From assembly GCA_934271655.1 (NCBI GenBank), contig CAKQRW010000023.1:1-50930 (forward strand): DNA of 50,930 bases, in the 5' to 3' direction. The position numbers and the translations under genes were made by a program. The notes under the pieces are model-generated. The model was not told the DNA's origin. It saw nothing but the letters and a program-made list of their open reading frames with translations, and made no database searches. Position 1 is the stretch's first letter; each line of letters begins with the position of its first letter. The stretch is from an uncultured Bacteroidaceae bacterium. Its GTDB lineage: Bacteria; Bacteroidota; Bacteroidia; Bacteroidales; Bacteroidaceae. Shown here in pieces: positions 14,586 through 22,822 of the stretch.

Positions 14586-15881
14586 ATGAAAGATTTTATA
14601 GACGAATTGACATGGCGTGGCATGATCCACCAGATGATGCCAGGCACTGACGAACTGCTCAAGAAAGAGCAGGTGACAGCATACCTGGGCATTGACCCAA
14701 CAGCAGACTCACTGCACATCGGACATCTCTGCGGCGTGATGATGCTCCGCCACTTCCAGCGTTGCGGACACAAGCCTCTGGCACTCATCGGCGGTGCCAC
14801 AGGCATGATTGGCGACCCCTCGGGCAAGAGCCAGGAGCGCAACCTCCTCGATGAGGAGACTCTCCGCCACAACGTGAAGTGCATCAAGGAACAGCTCTCA
14901 CGTTTCCTCGACTTCGACAGCGACGCTCCCAACAAGGCTGAGCTGGTGAACAACTACGACTGGATGAAAGACTTCAAGTTCCTCGACTTCGTGAGAGACA
15001 TCGGCAAGCACATCACTGTCAACTACATGATGGCAAAGGAAAGCGTGCAGAAGCGCCTGAACGGCGAGGCAAGAGACGGACTCAGCTTCACTGAGTTCAC
15101 CTACCAGCTGCTTCAGGGCTATGACTTCTACTACCTCAACCAGCACAAGAACTGCAAGCTGCAGCTTGGCGGAGCAGACCAGTGGGGCAACATCACCACA
15201 GGCTCTGAGCTCATTCGCCGCATGAACGGCAACGACTGCTATGCACTCACATGTCCGCTGGTGACCAAGAGCGACGGACGCAAGTTTGGCAAGACTGAGA
15301 GTGGAAACATATGGCTCAACCGCGAGTACACCACTCCATACGCCTTCTACCAGTTCTGGCTCAATGTGCCAGACGAGGACGCCAAGCGATACATCAAGAT
15401 ATTCACATCGCTGGAGAAGGAAGAGATTGACTCTATCATCGCTGAGCATGACACAGACCCTGGACGCCGTGTGCTCCAGAAGCGACTGGCCGAGGAAGTG
15501 ACCGTGATGGTACACTCAAGGGAAGACTATGAGGCTGCGGTAGAGGCAAGCAACATCCTCTTCGGCAAATCTACCAAGGAGAGCCTCCTCAAGCTCGATG
15601 AGCACACGCTGCTCGACGTGTTTGCAGGCGTGCCACAGTTTGAGGTGAGCAAGTCTGTCTTTGCCGACGGCGTGAAGCTGGCCGACCTCGCTGTAGACCA
15701 CGCCAAGGTCTTCGCCAGCAAGGGCGAGCTGAAGACTCTCGTCAAAGGTGGCGGGGTGAGCGTGAACAAAGACAAGGTGGCACAGCCTGACCAAGTGTTT
15801 ACCACAGCCGACCTGCTCGATGAGAAATACCTGCTCGTGCAGCAGGGCAAGAAGAAGTATTTCCTCATCATCGCCAAGTAA
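14586..15881 (+). CDS. tyrS: Tyrosyl-tRNA synthetase
   Basis: This 431-residue cytoplasmic class I synthetase charges tRNA-Tyr. The ATP-binding signature is LHIGHL (about 42-47); the second signature is KFGKT (about 234-238), the TyrRS variant of KMSKS. LQLGGADQWGNITTG (about 194-208) is the tyrosine pocket segment typical of bacterial TyrRS. The C-terminal S4 RNA-binding domain (about 360-430) includes LVKGGGVSVNKDKV. Length is as expected. A long nested hairpin follows the gene. Confidence 0.97.
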   Translation: MKDFIDELTWRGMIHQMMPGTDELLKKEQVTAYLGIDPTADSLHIGHLCGVMMLRHFQRCGHKPLALIGGATGMIGDPSGKSQERNLLDEETLRHNVKCIKEQLSRFLDFDSDAPNKAELVNNYDWMKDFKFLDFVRDIGKHITVNYMMAKESVQKRLNGEARDGLSFTEFTYQLLQGYDFYYLNQHKNCKLQLGGADQWGNITTGSELIRRMNGNDCYALTCPLVTKSDGRKFGKTESGNIWLNREYTTPYAFYQFWLNVPDEDAKRYIKIFTSLEKEEIDSIIAEHDTDPGRRVLQKRLAEEVTVMVHSREDYEAAVEASNILFGKSTKESLLKLDEHTLLDVFAGVPQFEVSKSVFADGVKLADLAVDHAKVFASKGELKTLVKGGGVSVNKDKVAQPDQVFTTADLLDEKYLLVQQGKKKYFLIIAK

Positions 15882-15891
15882 GAAAGAAAAC

Positions 15892-15975
15892 GCCCTATCG
15901 GAGCGGAAAACCTCAGCGCACCCTGCATGCCTCTCACACAGAGGACAGATTGCGCCAGGGCTTTCCGCTCCTTTT
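15892..15975 (+). terminator. Long nested hairpin after tyrS
   Basis: GGAGCGGAAA (15900-15909) pairs with TTTCCGCTCC (15962-15971). Inside it are AGCGCA/TGCGC and a terminal CCTCTcacacAGAGG loop. A short T tract follows at 15972-15975. The structure is unusually long for a simple terminator. Confidence 0.6.
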
Positions 15976-15993
15976 ACCATTACACACTTACCT

Positions 15994-16014
15994 ATAATAT
16001 TGAGCACCTACTTA
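15994..16014. repeat. Solo right end of the 187-bp element
   Basis: The 17 bases TATTGAGCACCTACTTA, preceded by ATAA, match the right terminus of copies A and C. No left end is seen nearby. It ends 2 bp before the serB start codon and so forms the serB translation initiation region. Confidence 0.65.
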
Positions 16015-16016
16015 TC

Positions 16017-17240
16017 ATGGAAGAGCTAATACTGCTGCGCATCACTGGCGAAGACCGTCCAGGACTGACAGCGAGCATCATGGAAATACTATCTTTATAT
16101 GATGCCGACATACAAGACATAGGACAGGCCGACATACACTCCACTCTCTCACTCGGCATACTCATCCGCGTGGAGGAGAAGCACTCGGGCAACGTGATGA
16201 AAGACTTGCTGTTTAAGGCGAGCGAGCTGGGTGTGAACATCAAGTTCTACCCTATATCCCTCGAACAGTATGAGAACTGGGTGAAGCGCCAGGGCAAGAA
16301 CAGATATATCCTCACCGTGCTTGGCAGAAAGCTGCAGGCCAAGCAGATAGAGGCTGTGACAAGGCTCATTGCCGACCAGGAGCTGAACATCGACTCCATC
16401 CTGCGACTGTCGGGACGAGAGAGCATAGCCAACCCTCTGGAAAAGACAAGAGCCTGCATACAGTTTTCGGTGAGAGGCACGCCTAAAGACGGCGAGGAAC
16501 TGCACACAGCCCTTATGCGCATGTCGAGCGAACTCGAAATAGACTGTTCATTCCAGACAGACAACATGTACCGCCGCATGCGACGGCTCATCTGCTTCGA
16601 CATGGACTCCACGCTCATACAGACGGAGGTCATAGACGAACTGGCGCGCAAGCATGGCGTTTACGACCAGGTAGCCGCCATCACAGAGCGGGCCATGAGG
16701 GGAGAGATTGACTTCAAGGAGAGCTTCACCGAACGATGCAGACTACTGAAAGGACTGGATGTCAGCGTGATGCGTGACATTGCAGAGCACCTTCCTTTCA
16801 CAGAGGGAGTGGACCGCCTCATGTACGTCCTGAAGAAATATGGCTACAAGATTGCCATCCTCAGCGGCGGCTTCACCTTCTTCGGCGAATACATCCAAAA
16901 GAAATATGGCATCGACTATGTGTATGCCAACGAACTGGAGATAGATGAGACCGGGCATCTCACAGGCAACTATGTGGGCGAGATAGTGGACGGCAAGCGC
17001 AAGGCCGAACTACTCAAACTCATAGCACAGGTGGAAAAGGTGGACTTGCAGCAGACCATAGCTGTGGGCGATGGCGCTAACGACCTGCCCATGCTCTCAC
17101 AGGCTGGCCTCGGCATAGCGTTCCACGCCAAGCCACGCGTGGTAGCCAATGCACAGCAGAGCATCAACACCATAGGCCTCGACGGAGTGCTGTATTTCCT
17201 GGGATTCAAAGACAGCTATCTGGACGAGAAAGCACAATAG
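16017..17240 (+). CDS. serB: Phosphoserine phosphatase with ACT domains
   Basis: From ATG 16017 the protein has 407 residues. It hydrolyses phosphoserine to serine in the last step of serine synthesis. Two N-terminal ACT-like domains (about 1-90 and 95-180; first one begins ELILLRITGEDRPGLTA) are followed by a HAD phosphatase domain with motif I CFDMDSTLIQTEVIDELA (nucleophile Asp in DMDST), motif II ILSGGFT and motif III VGDGANDLPML. ACT domains suggest amino-acid feedback. An upstream in-frame ATG at 15927 falls inside the tyrS terminator hairpin and is rejected; the start at 16017 gives the standard beginning. A terminal fragment of the 187-bp element lies just before the start. Confidence 0.93.
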   Translation: MEELILLRITGEDRPGLTASIMEILSLYDADIQDIGQADIHSTLSLGILIRVEEKHSGNVMKDLLFKASELGVNIKFYPISLEQYENWVKRQGKNRYILTVLGRKLQAKQIEAVTRLIADQELNIDSILRLSGRESIANPLEKTRACIQFSVRGTPKDGEELHTALMRMSSELEIDCSFQTDNMYRRMRRLICFDMDSTLIQTEVIDELARKHGVYDQVAAITERAMRGEIDFKESFTERCRLLKGLDVSVMRDIAEHLPFTEGVDRLMYVLKKYGYKIAILSGGFTFFGEYIQKKYGIDYVYANELEIDETGHLTGNYVGEIVDGKRKAELLKLIAQVEKVDLQQTIAVGDGANDLPMLSQAGLGIAFHAKPRVVANAQQSINTIGLDGVLYFLGFKDSYLDEKAQ

Positions 17241-17290
17241 AAGCTATAGATACTATAGAGGCTATGGACACTACAGAGGCTATAAAATCA
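17241..17290. repeat. TATAGAGGCTATAG-family intergenic repeat
   Basis: Several copies of CTATAG and GAGGCTAT motifs occur in the spacer between serB and the GH30-like gene. The same words are found at 21330-21366 and, in the largest cluster, at 32212-32421. Confidence 0.6.
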
Positions 17291-17306
17291 CTAAACCCAA
17301 TATATA

Positions 17307-20144
17307 ATGAGACATACAGTATTCACCTTCTCCATTGCCCTCGCCTGTATGGCAGCACATGCACAGACAGGCGCAGACTTCATGAAAGCCATGAAGGTGG
17401 CAGGCAATGACATCTTCTTCGATGTCACATCCACAGGACAAGAATATAAGGTCAACTGGGGCATGGACGCCGCATGGGACTGGGACTACAACGTCATGCG
17501 AGGCGTGGCGCACATAGGCAAAGGCAACTTCGCTACAGGTCGCGTGTCTTTCCAACCCTTAGACCTCGTTACGGACAACGGCGATGGCACTCTCACACTC
17601 TCTGCGCGCCAGCAGAACAGGCTGAAGAACAGATGCGAGCTCATCAAACGCACAGGCGCCACAGAGGTCAATCTCAACTGCGACCACGAAGCCTTGTTCA
17701 CCAACATTGGCAATGACGGCTACAGCACAGGAGCCTCTGCCGAAGACCACACCGGACGCGACAACTACCAAGGCAAGCCAGAGGAATGGTACAAGCTCAT
17801 CAAGGCCAGCGTGCAGTTTGTCGAGAAGCAAGGACTGAAGGTGGTCAGCGTGTCGCCTTTCAACGAGCCTGACTATGTGTGGCAGCAGGCCGCCAACGAG
17901 GACGCGGCCATGAAGGACTTCCTTGAGATAGCCAAACTAATCAAGGCTGACGACTTTTTCAAAAACATCAGGGTGTGCGGCGGCAACACACTCAACTGCG
18001 ACCGCGCGCTGCCATGGTACAACTACCTGAAAGACTACCTCGACGAGGGCAACACACACCAGCTGGCAGGTGGCATGAACACATACAGCAGCTTCTTTTC
18101 CACTGTCACCAATGATGGCAAGGTTGCCACGGCCGACGAGTTGCACAACGTGGGCGAGGCCATTGTGGGAGCCAACTACGGCATGACCAACGGCATCTGG
18201 TGGGGCTTCGACTCCAAGGCCAGAGGCCAGTTCTGCATCGACTCCAACGAAGGCGTGCGCATAGGCTACGGCGAGAACAGCAGCACCTGGACCAACGCTG
18301 CCGTCTACCGCAACGAGAAGACCGGCGAGGTGCATGGCTATATGGGCTCAAGCGAGCGCCAAGCCAATAACGACTCCTACGCTTTCATCAGCAAAGGAAA
18401 AGACGTGTTTGTCAATGGCTACGGCCCCACACGCATGTTTGTCTACGACATGCCTGGAGGCACTGGCTACCAGAAGGGACAGATAAACGCTGAGCGGCTC
18501 TTCGACATCACCTGGGGCGATGATGTGGCTCCATTTGAGGTCAACGGCACATACATGCTCATGAATGTGGGCAGCAAGAAGATGCTCACCATGAACAGCG
18601 GCAACGCTACCAGCGAGAGCCGCAAGACATCTGGCACCACACAGCAGTGGAATGTCTACCCAAGCTACACTGACGGCGACATCTCCTACTGGTTTATCGA
18701 CAATGCAGGCAACAAGAGCATGCATCTCAACTCTGTGCTCGACTGGGGAAACATGAACACGATGTTCACTACCTCTGCCAGCGTGATTGTCTACAACAAC
18801 ACAGGCCACCCTATGGAGGAACAATGGTATGTGAAATATGCCAAGAACGGCTCGTTCTATATCATAAACCGTCTGACCAACAAGTACCTGTACTGCAACA
18901 GCGCCACCAACGGCACGCATGTCAACTCCAAGGCTGCTCCGACAGAGAGCACCACCGAGTCGGAACTGAAGAAATACCTGTGGCGATTCCTGCCCACAGA
19001 CGCAAAGGCTCCTATAACTACGGTGCTGAAGGCTCCCGATGCTCCGACATCGCTCTATGCGCGCCAGAGACCAGCAAGCATCGAGCTGTTCTGGACTGCG
19101 CCTGAGAGTGAGGAGAAAATCACCTACACAATACTCAGAGCGCAAGAGCCTGAGGATGAAGGTGTAGCAGAGTACAACACCATAGGACGCAATGTGGAGC
19201 AGACATCATTTGTGGACAACACTGCCCTGCCAGGCATACACTACTTGTATAAGGTGCAGGCTGTCGACGTAAGATGCAACCGCTCCGAAGCCTCATCAGA
19301 ACTGAAAGCCACGACAAAGGACGAGAAGGCACTGGTGTGCCAACTGCAGTTTGACGACAACGCAGAAGACCTATCAACCAACCGCCTCAACGCTTCCGTC
19401 TACGGCACCGTGAGCTACCCAAGACTCCTGGCCAAGTCGGGCAGCAACAGCCTCAGCATGGCTGGCAAGGCCTACGCCATGCTTCCCTACTCTGTGGCTG
19501 GACACGACGAGATGACCATCGCCACATGGGTGAAGTGCAGCAGCTCATCTGCCTGGCAAAGAATCTTTGACTTCGGCAACGGCACAGACCAGTACATGTT
19601 CCTCTGCCCTAACAATGGCAGCGAGATGCGCTTTGTGATGAAGAACGGCGGCGCGGAACAGATAGCCGGCACTGGCAAGAAACTGCCGTCTGGCTCATGG
19701 CAGCACGTGGCAGTGACACTGAAGCCCGAAGGCGACATAGTGCATGTGAGGCTCTATCTCAATGGAGAAGTGATGGCACAGAGCGATGAGTTCACCATCA
19801 AGGCTACAGACATAGCTCCATCACTCTGCTTCATCGGACGCTCCATGTACAAGGCAGACCCGCTCTTCAATGGCAGCATCGATGATTTCCGCATATACAA
19901 CTATGCGCTGACAGCAGACGAGGTGGCAGCCGTGATGAAAGACACTGCTGATAAATCGGCAGACCTGAAAGACATCTACGATGAGACCGTCACCACAGGC
20001 ATCTCACCAACAGAAGCCACTGGCGCCACAGCCTCTGGCAAGACCTACGACATGAACGGCAAGGCCGCAACGCCAGCCACACGCGGCATCGTCATCAAGA
20101 CAAGCGACAAGCAGGGCACCCCTGCAAGAAAAATACTAAAATAA
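17307..20144 (+). CDS. Secreted multidomain GH30-like glycosidase
   Basis: The 945-residue protein has a Sec signal (1-20, ending AAHAQ). The catalytic region (about 20-415) is a clan GH-A barrel most like GH30: VSPFNEPDYVW holds the probable acid/base Glu187, and LHNVGEAIVGANYG holds the likely nucleophile Glu284. A ricin-type beta-trefoil (about 418-565), a fibronectin type III module (about 580-665) and a LamG/concanavalin-like domain (about 675-880) follow. The tail (about 908-945) with TYDMNGKAATPATRGIVIKT resembles short C-terminal sorting-like tails of Bacteroidota. The domains suggest an exported enzyme bound to a complex beta-linked glycan; a galactanase-like activity is possible but not readable. 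Its stop overlaps the start of the next gene (TAATG), implying coupling with a BASS transporter. Confidence 0.75.
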   Translation: MRHTVFTFSIALACMAAHAQTGADFMKAMKVAGNDIFFDVTSTGQEYKVNWGMDAAWDWDYNVMRGVAHIGKGNFATGRVSFQPLDLVTDNGDGTLTLSARQQNRLKNRCELIKRTGATEVNLNCDHEALFTNIGNDGYSTGASAEDHTGRDNYQGKPEEWYKLIKASVQFVEKQGLKVVSVSPFNEPDYVWQQAANEDAAMKDFLEIAKLIKADDFFKNIRVCGGNTLNCDRALPWYNYLKDYLDEGNTHQLAGGMNTYSSFFSTVTNDGKVATADELHNVGEAIVGANYGMTNGIWWGFDSKARGQFCIDSNEGVRIGYGENSSTWTNAAVYRNEKTGEVHGYMGSSERQANNDSYAFISKGKDVFVNGYGPTRMFVYDMPGGTGYQKGQINAERLFDITWGDDVAPFEVNGTYMLMNVGSKKMLTMNSGNATSESRKTSGTTQQWNVYPSYTDGDISYWFIDNAGNKSMHLNSVLDWGNMNTMFTTSASVIVYNNTGHPMEEQWYVKYAKNGSFYIINRLTNKYLYCNSATNGTHVNSKAAPTESTTESELKKYLWRFLPTDAKAPITTVLKAPDAPTSLYARQRPASIELFWTAPESEEKITYTILRAQEPEDEGVAEYNTIGRNVEQTSFVDNTALPGIHYLYKVQAVDVRCNRSEASSELKATTKDEKALVCQLQFDDNAEDLSTNRLNASVYGTVSYPRLLAKSGSNSLSMAGKAYAMLPYSVAGHDEMTIATWVKCSSSSAWQRIFDFGNGTDQYMFLCPNNGSEMRFVMKNGGAEQIAGTGKKLPSGSWQHVAVTLKPEGDIVHVRLYLNGEVMAQSDEFTIKATDIAPSLCFIGRSMYKADPLFNGSIDDFRIYNYALTADEVAAVMKDTADKSADLKDIYDETVTTGISPTEATGATASGKTYDMNGKAATPATRGIVIKTSDKQGTPARKILK

Positions 20145-21127
20145 TGGTTTATTCAATTCTTAAAAAAATCAGCGACACACTCAGCAGCAAGGCGAGCGTG
20201 TTCGTTATCCTCACAGCGCTGGTGACCTTCTGGTCACCCGCGCTGTTTGAATGGGTGAAGGGCAATCTGCAGACCGTCATCCTCGGCATCATCATGCTCA
20301 CCATGGGCCTGACCCTAACACCAGGCGACTTCAAGCTTCTCGGCCAGCGGCCATGGGACATACTCATCGGCGCGGCCGCACAGTTCACCATCATGCCTCT
20401 CGTGGCATGGACTCTGTCATGGGCTTTCAGCCAGGTGCCGGCTTTCGCCCCCTACAGCACAGCCATGGCCATAGGCATCATACTGGTGGGATGCTGTCCT
20501 GGAGGCGTGTCCAGCAACATCATGTCCTTCCTTTGCAAGGGCGACGTGGCATACTCCGTCGGCATGACATGCGCCTCCACACTATTGGCCCCGCTGCTCA
20601 CACCGATGCTGGTGCTGTGGCTGGCAGGAGCCAAAGTGGATGTCGACGCTGTGGGCATGTTCCAGCAGATACTCATTGTCACCATCATCCCTATAGCCAT
20701 CGGCTTCATGCTCAACATATGGCTGGGACACAAAGAGGTGTTCAAGAAGATACAAAGTTGCATGCCCGGCTTGTCTGTGACATGCCTGGCATGCATCGTT
20801 GGCGGTGTGGTGTCTACAGTACACGACCCTCTGATGGAGAATGGACTCACACTCTTCTGCCTCACCTTTGGCATGGTGTTCTGCCACAACAGCATAGGTT
20901 ATCTGCTTGGCTACAGTGTCGGTCGCCTCTTCGGCTTCTCTTTGCCTAAGAAGAAGACACTGGCCATAGAGGTGGGAATGCAGAACGCCGGACTTGGCAC
21001 CAATCTCGCCATGACATTCTTTGTGGCTACCAACCCCATGGCTGTGGTGCCATGCGCCATCAGCTGCGCCTGGCACAGCATCAGCGGCACTATCTTGGCA
21101 AATATCTTTGCCAAGAAAGAGAAATAG
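20144..21127 (+). CDS. BASS-family sodium-coupled transporter
   Basis: The 327-residue inner-membrane protein has about nine or ten hydrophobic helices. It carries the two hallmark stretches of the bile acid:sodium symporter superfamily: GCCPGGVSSNIMSFL (about 112-126) and EVGMQNAGLGTNLA (about 276-289), which build the sodium sites at the crossover helices. Family members import bile acids, pantoate, pyruvate or other organic anions, so the substrate cannot be assigned. Its ATG overlaps the stop codon of the GH30-like gene, an odd pairing that may only reflect co-transcription. A complete 187-bp element begins 17 bp after its stop. Confidence 0.9.
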   Translation: MVYSILKKISDTLSSKASVFVILTALVTFWSPALFEWVKGNLQTVILGIIMLTMGLTLTPGDFKLLGQRPWDILIGAAAQFTIMPLVAWTLSWAFSQVPAFAPYSTAMAIGIILVGCCPGGVSSNIMSFLCKGDVAYSVGMTCASTLLAPLLTPMLVLWLAGAKVDVDAVGMFQQILIVTIIPIAIGFMLNIWLGHKEVFKKIQSCMPGLSVTCLACIVGGVVSTVHDPLMENGLTLFCLTFGMVFCHNSIGYLLGYSVGRLFGFSLPKKKTLAIEVGMQNAGLGTNLAMTFFVATNPMAVVPCAISCAWHSISGTILANIFAKKEK

Positions 21128-21143
21128 CCACTTCTATAGGAAC

Positions 21144-21330
21144 TAAGTAGGTGCTCATAATTATTTTTATATTTGACGTACTCTATCCCCGGGCAGATTT
21201 ACCTTCTGTTTGATGGAGCTATGCGGGCATAGTGACTGACAAACAGAAGGAAAAGATGCCCAAGAGCGAGTGTGGCAAATATGAGAGCATCGTACTTTGA
21301 TACTGTAAAATAATTTTGAGCACCTACTTA
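21144..21330 (+). mobile_element. 187-bp palindromic element, complete copy C
   Basis: It has terminal repeats TAAGTAGGTG (21144-21153) and CACCTACTTA (21321-21330), the same orientation as copy A and again exactly 187 bp. The central nested hairpin is the best preserved: CCTTCTGTTTG pairs with CAAACAGAAGG around CTATGCgggCATAG. It lies downstream of the BASS gene and is followed immediately by a TATAGCCTC repeat. Confidence 0.88.
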
Positions 21331-21366
21331 TAGCCTCTATTGTTTTCTATAGCTCCTATAGCCTCT
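21330..21366. repeat. TATAGCCTCTA-family intergenic repeat
   Basis: TATAGCCTCTATTG and CTATAGCTCCTATAGCCTC are reverse-strand forms of the TATAGAGGCTATAG family. Confidence 0.6.
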
Positions 21367-21394
21367 TTACTCTCCACCCTCCAAAAACACGATT

Positions 21395-22681
21395 ATGGTA
21401 CTCAACTACATCTGGATAGCCTTTTTCCTCCTGGCTGCCATCTGCTCCATAGCCCAATGCTTCATGGGCAACACTGGTGTCTTTGCCGACATCATCAACT
21501 CCACCTTCGACAATTCGAAGACAGCCTTCGAGATATCTCTCGGACTGACAGGCGTGCTCTCACTATGGATGGGAGTGATGAAGATTGGCGAGAAAGGTGG
21601 CATGGTAGACCTTCTCTCTAAGGCATTAAGCCCTGTATTCACCCGCCTTTTCCCCGACATACCCAAAGGGCATCCTGCCACAGGACACATCTTCATGAAC
21701 ATAGCAGCCAACATGCTCGGACTTGACAATGCGGCCACGCCACTCGGGCTCAAGGCCATGGAGAGCATGCAGGAACTGAACAAGGAGCGCAATGCCGAGG
21801 CTGTGAGGCACGGCAGCATCACGACCGCACAGGCAGAAGAGAGAGACTCTACAGCCACCAACCCCATGATAATGTTCCTGGTGCTCAACACCTCCGGACT
21901 CACCATCATACCTGTGTCCATCATGGTCTACAGAGCGCAGATGGGAGCATCACAGCCTACAGACGTGTTTGTGCCCATACTCCTGGCCACCTTCGTGTCG
22001 ACACTCATCGGCATCATCATCGTGAGCCTATTCCAAAAAATCAACCTGCTGAAGCCCGCACTGCTCGGCACCCTCGGTGGACTGTGCGTCCTGGTGGCAT
22101 CCATCATATGGGCATTCAGCAAGATGGACAAAGACACCATGGACACAGCCAGCACACTGGCGGCCAACATCATCCTCTTCGGCATCATCCTGTCGTTCAT
22201 CATTTCCGGCATGGTCAAGAGAGTCAATGTGTATGAGGCTTTCATAGAGGGAGCAAAAGACGGATTCGGCACGGCTGTGAGAGTGATTCCATACCTTGTG
22301 GCCATACTGGTGGCCATCGGAGTGTTCAGAGCCAGCGGAGGCATGGATCTGCTGATAGGCGGCCTGCGCAAGTGTGTGGAAGCATGCGGAGGCAACACAG
22401 ATTTTGTGGCGGCGCTGCCTACTGCCATCATGAAGCCCCTCTCAGGCTCCGGCGCAAGGGGCATGATGGTGGACACCATGTCAACCTATGGAGCCGACTC
22501 CTTTGCCGGCCGTCTGGCATGCGTCTTCCAAGGCTCCACCGACACCACCTTCTACATACTCGCTGTCTATTTCGGCTCGGTGGGAATAAAGAACACACGG
22601 CACGCCGTGACATGCGGACTCATGGCAGACATTGCTGGCATCATTGCCGCAATAGCCATCGCATACATGTTCTTCGGATAG
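21395..22681 (+). CDS. SpmA/SpmB-like nucleoside-recognition membrane protein
   Basis: The 428-residue integral membrane protein has two consecutive nucleoside-recognition (Gate) domains: about 40-200 resembles SpmA, with NIAANMLGLDNAATPLGLKA, and about 260-428 resembles SpmB, with FGTAVRVIPYLVAILVAIG and the end GLMADIAGIIAAIAIAY. Bacillus has the two halves as separate proteins; the single fused chain is common in Bacteroidota, which do not sporulate, so a sporulation role is excluded. Transport or gating of a nucleoside-like or other small molecule is suspected. It stands alone between a 187-bp element and sufS. Confidence 0.85.
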   Translation: MVLNYIWIAFFLLAAICSIAQCFMGNTGVFADIINSTFDNSKTAFEISLGLTGVLSLWMGVMKIGEKGGMVDLLSKALSPVFTRLFPDIPKGHPATGHIFMNIAANMLGLDNAATPLGLKAMESMQELNKERNAEAVRHGSITTAQAEERDSTATNPMIMFLVLNTSGLTIIPVSIMVYRAQMGASQPTDVFVPILLATFVSTLIGIIIVSLFQKINLLKPALLGTLGGLCVLVASIIWAFSKMDKDTMDTASTLAANIILFGIILSFIISGMVKRVNVYEAFIEGAKDGFGTAVRVIPYLVAILVAIGVFRASGGMDLLIGGLRKCVEACGGNTDFVAALPTAIMKPLSGSGARGMMVDTMSTYGADSFAGRLACVFQGSTDTTFYILAVYFGSVGIKNTRHAVTCGLMADIAGIIAAIAIAYMFFG

Positions 22682-22741
22682 TTTTAAGGCATGGCACACA
22701 CGTTTTGCTCCCGCTTGCTTTGCCAAATCACGAAAAAATCG

Positions 22742-22749
22742 TTACTTTG
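22742..22749 (+). promoter_or_regulatory. Candidate sufS promoter
   Basis: TTACTTTG differs from TAnnTTTG at one fixed position and lies 74 bp before the sufS start. Confidence 0.4.
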
Positions 22750-22822
22750 CATTTGATTAGGCAAAGTCTTGGACTTGCCAGCCAGGCCTCGTCCTGCACG
22801 AACACTTCAATAACACACTATA

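Noticed and set aside
18348..19145. Minus-strand ORF of 265 residues
   Set aside because: It is a shadow of the GH30-like gene.
21395..22681. Sporulation function of the SpmA/SpmB-like protein
   Set aside because: Everything else in the window indicates a non-sporulating Bacteroidota; the domain is found widely in such organisms.
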